A stretch of DNA of 64,000 nucleotides, taken from assembly GCF_002078875.1 (NCBI RefSeq), contig NC_034414.1:16957428-17021427 (forward strand), written 5' to 3'. Of this stretch, positions 24,301 to 33,912 are shown in pieces (the stretch's first letter is position 1; every line of letters starts with the position of its first letter). Source of the stretch: Numida meleagris. Its lineage: Eukaryota > Chordata > Aves > Galliformes > Numididae. A model generated the notes under the pieces. It was not told the DNA's origin, ran no database searches, and saw nothing but the letters and a program-made list of their open reading frames with translations. Made by a program: the position numbers and the translations under genes.

Positions 24301-25660
24301 CGACCAAAGGGAACTCCCAGACCACGCTGGCACCTACTCTTTTAGGTACAAGAGAAAGCAAGCACGGTGTGCACTGCGTGGTGTTCAGACCGTGCAGCGC
24401 TCGCTGCAGTTAGGCTGCTCTCTGGACACATTTGGTTAACCAGAGAAAAGGTTTAGAAAGGTCAAGATGAGCCAACACATCACTTATCTAAAGAGCGACA
24501 TTGCTACGGAACGAGGAGGTCTCCAAGGGCTTCGCTCAGGAAGGGGAGGTATCGAGCAAAGGAATGACCCAATGGAAAGGAATGAAGCCCATCACGGGAA
24601 GGTGGAGACTTGATGAAACCAATTCATCCTCGCCACACGAAATCAGGGGAGGTTCCCTGCAATGGATGTGCCACGAAGCAGGGAGAGCATTCCAAACAGA
24701 GACTTTAGTTCAATAGTTAAAGCATTTCTCAGACGGCGCTGTGGAAGCCCTCCCTGCAGAGATCGGACGGGCAAACCGCAGCGAGCGCATCGCTCGGGGA
24801 CTCCTGCATTACCCGGGTGACTCACTAGGAGGTCCCCAACAGGACCTCCCGCTGCTGCGGCCAGAAGGGGACGAGAAACAGAGCAGAAAGGGAAAACCGA
24901 AATCACAACCAAGCAGCTGCAAAAGAAAGAAGCGAGGGAAAGGGACACCGCAACAGCCCGCTCAGCTGCTCCGAGTCCAGCTACACATATAATAGGAAGA
25001 TGAAAAAAAGAAAAGGACCGTTTCCTCGTGACTCCGGTTCTCCCGATGAAAGTTGTCTGTGCAGGAGAGGCGTGCTCCTGCGCGGCAGGCACCAGGAGGA
25101 AGGCAGGAAGGCAGGAAGGCAGGAAGGCACGGCGGACGGCGCGTCCCGCGGGCAGAGCGGAGGAGCAGCCGTGCTGCGCGGAGCGGGGCCGGGCGCTGCC
25201 GCCGCTGCTCGGAGAGCAACCGAGGGAGAGGTGCACCTGCTCCCTGCTCTGGTGGGGGGGAAAGCCTTGTCATATCCTACAGGTCCCCTACGCGCACGAA
25301 AAAGGCGAACGGGAAGGGAAAAATAGAGGAGAACCGAAAAAACCTAGCAAAGCAAGCAAAAAAGCCGAGCGTAGCACAAACCTTCTCGAGTTGGATTCTG
25401 CAGAAAAGGCAAAAAAAAAAAAAAAAAAAAAGTGCAGGGTCGGCAGTTTTCCAGCTTCCTGCCGCGCCGACCCCGCGGTTTCCTGCGGATCTGTGCACGG
25501 CCGCTGCCTGCGGGCTGCTGCCCGTCCCGCTCCGGGAGCGGCGGCTGACAGCGCTGCGTGGCACCCAGCAGCCCGCACGGACGCGGCGCGCCTCTGCCCG
25601 GGCGGCCCCGCAATGACACCCGCCCGAGCCCCGCCGCCCGCACACCTACCCCCGCCGCAT
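12303..25660 (-). CDS. RAB3IL1: RAB3A-interacting protein-like 1 (Sec2-domain Rab guanine nucleotide exchange factor)
   Basis: A Rabin3-like/GRAB exchange factor, known to act on Rab3A and Rab8 in vesicle trafficking. Coding exons on the - strand, first to last: 25650-25660 (tentative), 22224-22458, 21775-21870, 20251-20328, 19442-19657, 16378-16506, 16152-16264, 13518-13617, 12890-12956, 12303-12385. They total 1128 nt, a multiple of three, giving 375 residues, close to the 382 I recall for human. All junctions have GT donors and AG acceptors in matching phase. The Sec2 coiled coil spans about residues 60-150 ([60 protein letters not shown]). The C-terminal region (residues 213-375) contains [47 protein letters not shown] and [10 protein letters not shown], the RAB3IL1/RAB3IP signature. 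The amino end is the least certain part. Confidence 0.93.
12411..12535. repeat. Long purine/pyrimidine tract, (GA4-7)n-like
   Basis: About 125 nt of A with interspersed G on the + strand, which is T/C on the coding strand of RAB3IL1. It is only about 25 nt from the last 3' splice site. Strand asymmetry and near-mirror blocks are evident. The lysine-rich or phenylalanine-rich open frames across it are artefacts. Confidence 0.95.
12890..12956 (-). CDS. RAB3IL1: RAB3IL1 exon (residues 327-349)
   Basis: 67 nt encoding [20 protein letters not shown] and QD, plus one base. The acceptor is TTCCTCAG and the donor GTAAGAGG on the - strand. Confidence 0.92.
13518..13617 (-). CDS. RAB3IL1: RAB3IL1 exon (residues 293-326)
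   Basis: 100 nt encoding [20 protein letters not shown] and [12 protein letters not shown], the Cys/His-containing conserved block of the C-terminal region. Donor GTGAGTA, acceptor CTACAG. Confidence 0.92.
16152..16264 (-). CDS. RAB3IL1: RAB3IL1 exon (residues 256-293)
   Basis: 113 nt encoding [20 protein letters not shown] through [12 protein letters not shown]. Acceptor TTTGTTGCAG, donor GTAAGGAG. Confidence 0.93.
16378..16506 (-). CDS. RAB3IL1: RAB3IL1 exon (residues 213-255)
   Basis: 129 nt encoding [20 protein letters not shown] through [15 protein letters not shown]. Acceptor TTTGCTGCAG, donor GTGAGTG. Confidence 0.93.
19442..19657 (-). CDS. RAB3IL1: RAB3IL1 exon (residues 141-212)
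   Basis: 216 nt encoding [20 protein letters not shown], the end of the coiled coil, then a Ser/Pro-rich linker ([11 protein letters not shown]) and [10 protein letters not shown]. Acceptor TCTCTCTCAG, donor GTGGGTGAGG. Confidence 0.93.
20251..20328 (-). CDS. RAB3IL1: RAB3IL1 exon (residues 115-140)
   Basis: 78 nt encoding [20 protein letters not shown] and KEAWGK in the Sec2 coiled coil. The Trp replaces an Arg found at this place in the human protein as I recall it (CGG to TGG). Donor GTGAGAAC, acceptor TGGTCCAG. Confidence 0.92.
21775..21870 (-). CDS. RAB3IL1: RAB3IL1 exon (residues 83-114)
   Basis: 96 nt encoding [20 protein letters not shown] and [12 protein letters not shown], a heptad-rich segment of the Sec2 coiled coil. 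Donor GTACCACC, acceptor CTCAATAG. Confidence 0.93.
22088..22195 (-). mobile_element. CR1 LINE 3' fragment in RAB3IL1 intron
   Basis: The + strand reads CAGAATCATTAAGGTTAGAA, the complement of a CR1 3' end, followed by a CCATGCCTGTGACTGCTCC block shared with the copy at 26172. It ends about 30 bp from the exon at 22224. Confidence 0.7.
22224..22458 (-). CDS. RAB3IL1: RAB3IL1 exon (residues 4-82)
   Basis: 235 nt encoding an acidic, poorly conserved N-terminal part ([20 protein letters not shown]), then [20 protein letters not shown], the start of the coiled coil. Acceptor ATTCCCTACAG, donor GTAAAGCC. If the upstream 11-nt exon is wrong, translation could begin at the internal Met of [10 protein letters not shown]. 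Confidence 0.9.
25097..25128. repeat. Tandem octamer repeat (AGGAAGGC)x4
   Basis: Four perfect tandem copies of AGGAAGGC in the GC-rich upstream flank of RAB3IL1. Confidence 0.95.
25411..25430. repeat. Poly(A) run inside CpG-rich region
   Basis: About 20 consecutive A on the + strand, abrupt between GC-rich sequences. It is T on the RAB3IL1 strand. Confidence 0.9.
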
Positions 25661-25880
25661 GCTGCGTGCTGCCGCCGCTCCGCGCCTCACGGCGGCGGAG
25701 GGGACGGAGGAGGGACGCCCGCCGCCATGCCCGCAGTCCGCCCGGCTCCGCGGGGCCGCCCCGAGGGGAGGGGGCGGTGGGAGGCGCCACGTGACTGCAG
25801 CGCGGCCCCGCGGGAGGCCGGGTGCGCGTGCGCGCCGCCGTCCGTGCCTCGTGTTTGGGGGGAGTGGGCGCTGGGGGCAA
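25440..25880 (-). promoter_or_regulatory. CpG island, probable RAB3IL1 promoter and first exon
   Basis: A dense stretch of CpG, CCGCCC and GGGCGG boxes at the 5' end of RAB3IL1. No TATA box is evident, as is usual for CpG-island promoters. GC richness extends more weakly to about 24750. The exact transcription start cannot be set. Confidence 0.75.
25650..25660 (-). CDS. RAB3IL1: Tentative RAB3IL1 first coding exon (residues 1-4)
   Basis: ATG CGG CGG GG followed by a GTAGGT donor on the - strand. The two leftover bases join exactly to the C that opens the exon at 22458, giving MRRG then QTHFEED and a 375-residue total. The phase fit and CpG-island position support it; such a short exon can occur by chance. 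The frame is open further upstream, so a longer amino end is also possible. Confidence 0.4.
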
Positions 25881-26171
25881 AGAGGAGAAGGGGTCATCCG
25901 GAAAGCTTCGTCGTGCCCTGGCCCTGGTCTGCGCACGGGGAGCAAAGGGTCAGCCTGCCCAAGGAGGTGGTGGAGTCGCCATCCATCCCTGGAGGGTTCA
26001 GCGCTTCAGGTCACCCTGTCGCCGGGCATTAAGTACATGACCTGTCATTGGGGGCACCGTGGGGCTCCCAATCACCAAGGCACACCAGCAAGTGCACAGC
26101 CCGTTCTCCAGAGCCCTGGGCGTGTTGTCCCAAAGCACAAAAGCCCAAGGCCCAAAGGGTAAAACATTCCC

Positions 26172-26412
26172 CAGAGTCGTAGAATCATTAAGGTTGGAAA
26201 GACCACTAGGATCGTCTAGTCCAGCTGTCAGCCCATGTCTGCGACTGCTCTGTTCCTCAGTACCACGTCTGCCCTTTCCTTGAACACCTCCAGGGATGGT
26301 GACTCCACCACCTCCCTGGGCAGCTTGTTCCAGTGTATCACCGCTCTTTCTGTCAATAAATGTTCCCTAATATCCACCCTGAACCTCCCGCGGTGCAGCT
26401 TGAGGCCGTTAT
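26172..26412 (-). mobile_element. CR1 LINE 3' fragment
   Basis: The + strand begins GAGTCGTAGAATCATTAAGG (complement of the CR1 3' end). It continues with CCACCTCCCTGGGCAGCTTG, TTCCCTAATATCCACCCTGA and GTGCAGCTTGAGGCCGTTAT. About 240 bp, antisense. Confidence 0.88.
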
Positions 26413-29400
26413 ATTATATTACATTATTACAGCCCTGTTCCACCTGGTCACTAGGATCAAAGGTGACACCAGAAGGCAACTCGTGCTCTGAGATCCCAGA
26501 GCAAAGCGTCTGAGAAGGCCATGTCTATGGCTGTAACCTTCGTTACCTGCAGGGAACTTTTTGTGAGGAAGGGGAGAGCTGCAGCTCTGCAGGCGGCACC
26601 AGAACTAATCAGTTGTAATGATTAACTCCCAAGGCCTGGCTGGCAGAAACGGAGGGTCCTTGGGTTAGAAAGGCAGCATTGCCTCCACAGTCCAAAAGGC
26701 AGCAAGAGAATTGTTCCAGCAGGGTTGTCTGGTAGATGACTTCTAGGGCGGGAGGCAGTCACAAGAACCAAACCTCCCAGTCACGCTCGCTGGTGGGCTA
26801 ACGAGCTACAGGCAGCGCTTCCAGGAAGGATGAGCCTTGCAGCTGTTAAGATTACAAACCAAGGGACCCCAGGCTGGGAGGGCACTGAAACTACCGAGCT
26901 CTGCAAACCCATGGGGGAATTCACCAGCAAACAAGCTGGATCAGGCAGCGAATAGCTTGGGTCTTGGCTCTGGGTGTTGGGCGAGCAGTGGGTTGTTGCT
27001 GGTGTTCCTTGTCTGCTCATGGACGCAGATCCTACCATTAAAAAAAAAAAATAGAGGAAAACTGAAAAAGAAAGAAAAAAAGGGAGAAAGAGAGAGAGAC
27101 AAAAATGAGAGGAAAAAAAAAAGACATTCTGTGAAGGTCAGGAGGAATAGGCGTTATCTTAGATGCTGAAAAGCAGGACTAGAACCCTGACCCAGCAAAC
27201 TCAGAGCGGATGTTATTGCCATGAAAATGAGAACGAAAACAAGAGCGTAAAACTCCAGGATCCATCCGCCCACTCGCTCCCCTCCCTCCAGCCGGTCTCG
27301 GCCAGCTACGCAGCAGGTTTGCTCAACCGGCGAGGAGGGCTCCAGCAAGGCTCCTCTGGGATCTCTGGGGCTAAGATCTCCAATTTCATGGGCGAGATCT
27401 GCCTTCGGCACCAAACAAACTGCTGTCCATTTCCCAGGGCAACAGGGGGGAAGAGGAGGCTGAAAAAGCAGAGTCAGCAGAGCAGCGGGGCTAGCCCATA
27501 GGGGTAACGGCGCTGCGTCGCTCAGGCAGATGCGGCCTGGCACAGTCCTGCTGTGGCACTGGGAGCACTGCTGACCCCTGCCAGATCTCAGCTGCTGCTC
27601 TCCTGCTGACAGCAGTGTTTTTTTGGAAGAGCTCAGCTGGAGCCCAGAAGAAGAGATACCGGGATAGGAAAAAGAAGCGCAGCTGAGAAACCCAGAGAGA
27701 AAGAGGACTGTCCAAACAGCACATAGTCCACAAAGAAAGAAGTTAGCACACATTGAGCGCCCTTAGCGTGCCCTCAGTTCCATGGGCCCCTTCTGAGAGG
27801 GATTTTTGTCATGATCCCTGCAATGTAAGGGGAAGAAACCTGGGGGTCTTCACAAAAGCACTAACAGTCACTGCATCCTCTCTAAAGGCTCATGACAAGC
27901 TCAAACATCAGAGTCAACCTTGTCTGTGAAAACAGCACTTCCTCAGATACTTTCATTTTTTATTATTCTTTTTTTCCTGCATCAGATTCCAAGGAAGAGT
28001 GTTAGTTTGAAAGAAAACCTTGATCCCAGCTGCATCTAGCTTGGCACTGGAAGCAGAGATGGGAGAAGGGTTTCACCAAGCTTTGGCACCCGTGGCATCC
28101 TGAGAAAAGCACTTGTTCTCTGGCAGACTGCAGGGAGGGCTCTGTCCCTTTCCCGGAGGCAGCTGCAGCTAACGAATTTCAGTCAGCGCAGGGGGAGGGG
28201 TTCATTTCCCGTCACAGTAACCCAATCTGCACATCTGCAAAATGGAGAAAATGGGAAGGATTCCAGGGCCTGCAAGGACACCAGGAAGGCAGCGAGGCTG
28301 AGGATGGAAGTCAGTGCATCCTTGCTCCTCCTCTGCTGCTTTCAGACTGGCAATTTTCTTGAGGCCTGGAAGAACTGAGACCACAGGGAATGTAAAAAGT
28401 GATCCCAGTATTGCTGCCACACTGGTAGCCCCTCAGTTATTTACTTTCATATTACATACCACAAATATTTGATGTTGTCCTAGCAGTAACTCTGAGCCAC
28501 ATGAACTGCCGGATGAGCTGCTCTCAGAGGAGGGCAGCAGAGTCCCCCAGTTACCAGCATATCCCTCCATCAAGAGCTGGATGCTGGAGATTTTGCTGTT
28601 CCACATTAGAGTCCCAGGGCCATGGAACAGCTCCCAGCAGCTCCAGAAAATCTCTCGAGAGAATCATTTTTGTTGCCTTGCCATGTAAAAGGATGTGGGC
28701 TCAGGCACTGGGGCCCACTAGAACTGTCTCAGTCTGCCCATCTATTAATTCCTTCTCTCTAGATATCTCTGCAAAGAGGTATCCAGAAGACATACGTCCT
28801 CCCCAGACCCTGGTCCCTCGTGTGGACAACCCTGCCTCCAGAGAGCCCACCCCTGTGCTCTCCCAGGTCTTCCCCCATCGACAGAACTCGTTGGGTGTTT
28901 GGAGGCATTTTCATCATCCTGAGTCATTCAGGGACCCTGTTGGGACCATAGCCCTACGATTCTTGCCATAGAAGGCCTTTGGGAGCAGCTGCAACCTAGC
29001 AGCAATGTTTATGGGATCTTGCAGCAAGCTCAGGCCCTCAACAAAGCAGCTAAGACAGGCAGCACAGTGCAACTTTCTGGAATAACGCTGGCCCAGAGCC
29101 TCTACAAAACCAAGGCACCTCACCTCCTGCCTCAGATAGATGCTGATCACACCAGGGTAACAGCCACACCACGGTCACACTGCCTCATTGCTGGCCAGGG
29201 ATAAGGCTTCAGAAGGGCAAGACAGTTGGGCTTTTTAGGTCCTGGTGAACACTGCTCGTGACACTCACAGATAGGGCAGGTGCAAAGCTATGTGCTGCAT
29301 CAGTCAGTTGGGTTTGCTGTGGTTGGGCCAGTGAGGCAACCCCTTAACTCACCAGTGTCTGGCCACTGATAAGAGCTCTATCTAGCTCCACACCATGAAT

Positions 29401-30659
29401 GTGAAATTCTCCCTGTGGCCCTCCCCATGCCTGTACTTCTCCTGCCAGGTCTGTATCTCACACAGCAGAATCATCATGCTGCCTCTTCTCTGCCCTGCCC
29501 TCCTTCCTGCTCGAAGTCACCCCTGGCTCTAGGGCTGAGGAGCTGCAATGCACCCAGGGACACAGGGTGCTTATGCAGGAAGAGCCCTGGTTAGGCTGAG
29601 AGCTCCAGGTCCATCCCTGCACCCTGCTATTTTATGTATTCTCCTTGCATGTAGGGTGGCAGCCCCCTCAAACACCAGGCGGGTTGTGGCACCTAACCCC
29701 CACCAGATGTGAGCCCATATCCATCTGCACATGATGTGATCCAATACAGGACAGCTTCTGCCTGCTGAAGAAACCAGGAGATCTCCATAGTTTTAGTGCT
29801 AGGCAGGAGTAAAAATTGTTTCCACCATTGTTGAACAGGAATCGGGGCCAGATATAATTGAACACACCACAGCCTACACAGGAACTAAAACCTCAGGTAT
29901 TGGCACTGAGGCCCACGTCTTCAGCTATCATCTACCCACCACTGACAGCAGTTTCCAGGGCTGTACTAGAAATTCCACATAAGACAGCTGCCAGGCAGCA
30001 ACTGTTTCAGAGAAGCAGCAAAACAACACCCTGCTCTTGGCTAGGCTCAGCCTCCTAGAAAGGAGAAACCCACTGTTGGGCAAATTAATCCCTGCTGCTG
30101 ATACAGCTCAGAGCAGCTCCTTGTCTGCAGAATGTTACAGCGGGTTGGCAAAAGCTGACAGGAAATATGGGTGTGTAGTGGGCAGATGCTATTACCTAGG
30201 ACAACAGAGACAAATTCCCAAAGCAATGAGCAGAAAGAAGGTGGTAGAGCAGAATTCAGGCAGCTCAGGTAACTAAGTTAGCAAGGTTCTCTGGGAAACT
30301 GCTGAAGGCATTGGGGTCCATCAGTGCTGGTTTCTGATACCACTTAAGTGCCATCTCTTAAGAGCACAGGACAAGGCAATACCACAGCATCATGCAGGTG
30401 GGGCAGAAGTTTGGCTTAGCTGAGCAGGGATCTTCTTCTAGAGCTAGCTACTGTCACAAGACCTCTCAATTTTTTCCATGGTCTTGAGAATCTGTAGAAG
30501 TCCCAGCTGAAAAACAAATCTTTTGATACTGCATTATACTTCTGGATGAAATACCCAACATACAACTAAACAAAAATATAATACAGTAGTTGAACAACTG
30601 GCTGATGGGTCAGGATCAATGGCTTACAGAAAACAGAGTTACACCAGGTTGGTGGCCAG

Positions 30660-30910
30660 TATCTAGCGGGGTTCCCAGGGCTTCATTTTAGGGCCATTTC
30701 TCTTCAGTGTTTTTATAAATGCTCTAGATGCAGCACTCAAATGCATACTAATTAAGTTTGCATATGCTATTAAATTAGGAGGAAGGTTGATTTCCTTGGC
30801 AATAGAGAGGCCTGGCTGAGAGATCTTGGCAAATTGGATGGCTGGGCAATCATCTACAGCCTGAAGCTTAACAAGAGCAAGTCCTGGATTCTGTCCCTGC
30901 CATGGATCTG
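30660..30910 (+). mobile_element. CR1 LINE ORF2 (reverse transcriptase) remnant
   Basis: Degraded sense-strand CR1 coding sequence. The block GGTTCCCAGGGCTTCATTTT followed by TTCAGTGTTTTTATAAATGC corresponds to the RT QG..LGP.LF..FIN segment. Further on, GAGAGATCTTGGCAAATTGG matches the later RDL.KL.GWA segment. Stops and indels break it. Confidence 0.75.
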
Positions 30911-33258
30911 TCCCTCTTTCAGGAATAGCAGAGACAAAGAGGAGGGCAAGGAATTACAGAGAAACTTCTGCTGAGAGCCTGGCAGAGCATGGGCCAGGTG
31001 TTTCACAAACCCAACGAGCCAGGAGCACCCGGGGAAGAGAGGGCTGCGCGAGCCCTAAAGGGGGACACACGTTACAGCATCTGTGGAAAATTCCAGCTCT
31101 ATTTAATCTCCTGGGGCTCCCGGAAGATTGTGACATGGAGAAAGGGACCAAACAGGAAAGAATTAGCGGAAAATGCTTCTCCTCTGGCAGCCACCATGGC
31201 TGTGCCAGGAGTTAGCAGCAGCAGCGTGGAGCAGCCAGCCCTGCCTCCCCCTCCTTCGGCCGCCTCTATAAACACACAGGGCTTACTCAGAAGATTAGAA
31301 AGGAACAGGGCAAAAGACAACAGAGTCTCTTTTGTAATGAGGAAGGATTATGGCATCAAGTGACCGGCTGCAGCTCCCAAGTGGGTTTCAGGCTCCTTAG
31401 TACACCGTGTCTGTCAGGTTCAATCCCCCTGTGAGCCAAGGGGGCAAGGAAAGACAGGCTGTGGTGCTGGCCACAAAGGACCCAGCGAGGACACATGCAG
31501 GACTAAACCTCCACCATCTGCAGTGCAGCTCAGGAGCCCGTGACTGTGAGTATCTAGTCCTCACAAGAGCGGAGAGATTCCTTCCAAGATTAGCCGATCA
31601 GTCTGCCTATCTTCTTGTGCATCTGAGCTCATCACTCCTCTCGCTTTCTCTGCCCACTGTATCTCTTTGTTCTCTGCACTTGCGATAGGCGCTCGTGTCT
31701 GTTTCCAGCATTACGCGGTGGGTAACGCAACTTACACTGGCAAATCTGGCTTGCTGCTTCAAGATCCTAATTGCTGGCGACTCCTGCAGCCTGGTCGGTG
31801 TCGGCCGATCCCCAGGAGAGGCAGTGAGCTCAGAGGGACCCGCCAAGCTGATGCCAGCAGAGACGGGGAGCAGGCGCACAGGGCTGGCAGTGCCACGCTC
31901 CCCATCACCCTGCGGCGAGTTGGGCTGTGTGGGCTCTGTGCAGGGGCGGCTCTTCTGCCCCACTGACACCATTGTGCCAGTGCTGTGGTGAGCTGCCTCG
32001 CACCACGAGCCTCAACCCCAAGCAGCACTGCAAGCGTGCCAGCTGCTGAGCGACAACCATGGCCAACCGCACAGGCTGGCAGGCAGGGAGCTGCCTTAAG
32101 AGCGCAGGGCTGCAGGCAGAAGCACTGGGAATAGTCCCTCGTCCTGTGCCTGAGCAGAACTGCACAGAGGTGGGCGACATCCATTACTTACATAGACAAG
32201 AGCTGAAGTTTTCCATGTTTGGTAAAAAGTGAATCTGCATTTGAATTACGCAATGAAGAGTCTCCCTGAGCACTTTCAAGACCCAAAGCCTAAAGCAAAC
32301 ACTCTGCTTCCTGTAAGCAGCCCCCAACACATTTGCATATGATTCCATACATTTCTCATCTGTATAATGTCTTTGGGGCAGTTACAAGACACTCTTCTCA
32401 ATCCTGTGCACTGACCAGAAATACACATGGGAAAGGTGTGAATGTGTATGAGCCTGCAGTGAAAGGGGCGTTTGTGCAGCTTGGCAGGGCAGGTGCCAGC
32501 TGTGCCCCTCCGATAGAATCACTGAGGGGACTCAGGGAGAGTTATGACAGGGAAACCTGAAGGAGGAGCAGAACCAAGAAGCCAAAGTCAGAAGAAAGAT
32601 GTTATTTGTTGAAGCTGCCAACAGACGTTGCAGTTTATCTTCAAGGCACCGGCTGGCTTGGACATGAATTTCCCCACCTAACTATAGGTCTTTCACTGGG
32701 ATGCTTAACTGGGGAGGATGGGCACAAATTCACCTGCCCTCAGCTGCTGCCACAGACCAGTGAGGTCTGAATCATCCCTGGAAGTAGCTCCTTGTCTCCA
32801 TAACTCTAGAAGGAGCCCAAGGCCCCTCTACTATTAACCTCAGTGCCGAAGCAATGTCTAACAACTATGCAATGTGTTTTGATTTGACTTAGAAATTCTG
32901 TCTGTTTTTGCATTGAATAATTATTCATGAAACATGCTTCCTAGCATGGATTACACTGGCTCTTTTTTTATATATATATCTTCAGGTTTATCTGAATGGC
33001 AGTCTAACAATTAATGGATGATAAGTAATTATTTACCCAAGGTTATAAAACAGTAAGCGCAGAGGGGATGCTGCATGATTGGATAAAAATTCTTTTTACT
33101 TTCAGCACAATTTATCTTGCAACGTATGGTTGAAAGACTGGGGAGGTGGAGTTACTGGAATTTGTGCTCTGCGAGCCCAGCCAAAATCCATCCCTCAGCT
33201 CTGACAGGGAAGGCTGTCTTGCCTGCAGACAACTTATTTGAAAACAAATCTGCGAGGA

Positions 33259-33312
33259 AAAAAAAAACAAAAAAACAAAAAAACAAAAAACAAAACAAAA
33301 CAAAAAAAAACA
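33259..33312. repeat. A-rich (CAAAA)n-like simple repeat
   Basis: Runs of four to nine A separated by single C, about 250 bp upstream of the putative BEST1 first exon end. Confidence 0.92.
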
Positions 33313-33402
33313 AAACAGGACAAATAAAAACAGGGTAAGGAACTTTGGAATTAGTGAGACTGATCACTAATCTCAAACAGCTGCTTTTGTGGAAGACAGT
33401 GG

Positions 33403-33553
33403 CACGTGGCTCTGTCCACTCCAACCAAGCAGCTCCACTTGGACCCTGACAATCCAACACTAGAAACACAGGGCTTCACCAGAAAGTGTGTTCTCTGTCA
33501 TTGCAACCAGCTCACATGCAGTTAAAACACAGGAAGAAGCTGGTAAGCACGTG
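33403..33553 (+). promoter_or_regulatory. Putative BEST1 proximal promoter with E-boxes and non-coding exon donor
   Basis: Two perfect CACGTG E-boxes lie at 33403-33408 and 33548-33553, and a CACATG E-box at 33513-33518. A good splice donor (CTG/GTAAGC) at 33542/33543 could end a non-coding first exon, leaving a 210-nt intron before the acceptor at 33751-33752. The human BEST1 promoter is known to use MITF-type E-boxes and OTX sites, and this fits. The assignment is an inference. Confidence 0.45.
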
Positions 33554-33760
33554 GCAATAATTGCCCACAGTAAGCTTCCTCTTGGTTTTCTACCTTAATG
33601 ACTTCAACAGATTTGTCTTTTGATTTCAACTCTTTCTCTCATTCTTTCTTCCTTCCTTTCCATCTTTCTGGGACACCTGAGGTTTCTGTTTCCTCCCTGT
33701 GTGCAGGCTTGCTTGGCAGCTTCGACATCTGCTTATTTTCTGTCTCTACCAGGACCTGTG

Positions 33761-33912
33761 ATGACAGTGACATACACTAACCGTGTGGCCGATGCCCGCC
33801 TAGGCACCTTCTCGCAGCTCCTGCTTCAATGGAAAGGCAGCATCTACAAACTCCTCTACTCTGAGTTCCTTATCTTCATCTCCCTCTACTTCGCCATCAG
33901 CCTTGTCTACAG
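33761..33912 (+). CDS. BEST1: BEST1 first coding exon (residues 1-51)
   Basis: Starts [20 protein letters not shown] and continues into the first transmembrane helix ([18 protein letters not shown]). The acceptor CTCTACCAG precedes eight untranslated bases and the ATG at 33761, as in mammalian exon 2. Donor GTGAGC. Confidence 0.96.

Larger units (their letters stand above)
25890..33400. other. Intergenic region between RAB3IL1 and BEST1 promoters
   Basis: No exon of a known gene was recognised on either strand. It holds two CR1 fragments, a purine-rich stretch at 27040-27122 and an A-rich stretch at 33259-33312. Long open frames at 25028-26032 and 27154-27753 look composition-driven. Confidence 0.55.

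Noticed and set aside
24643..25236. 197-codon minus-strand open frame
   Set aside because: Lies across the GC-rich flank and a tandem repeat; no homology recognised and it does not fit the RAB3IL1 frame.
25028..26032. 334-codon + strand open frame over the RAB3IL1 CpG island
   Set aside because: Arg/Ala/Pro/Gly-rich translation typical of CpG islands with few AT-rich stops; overlapping frames are equally open and no domain is visible.
31410..31440. tRNA B-box-like GGTTCAATCCC
   Set aside because: No matching A box or cloverleaf arms at the right spacing.
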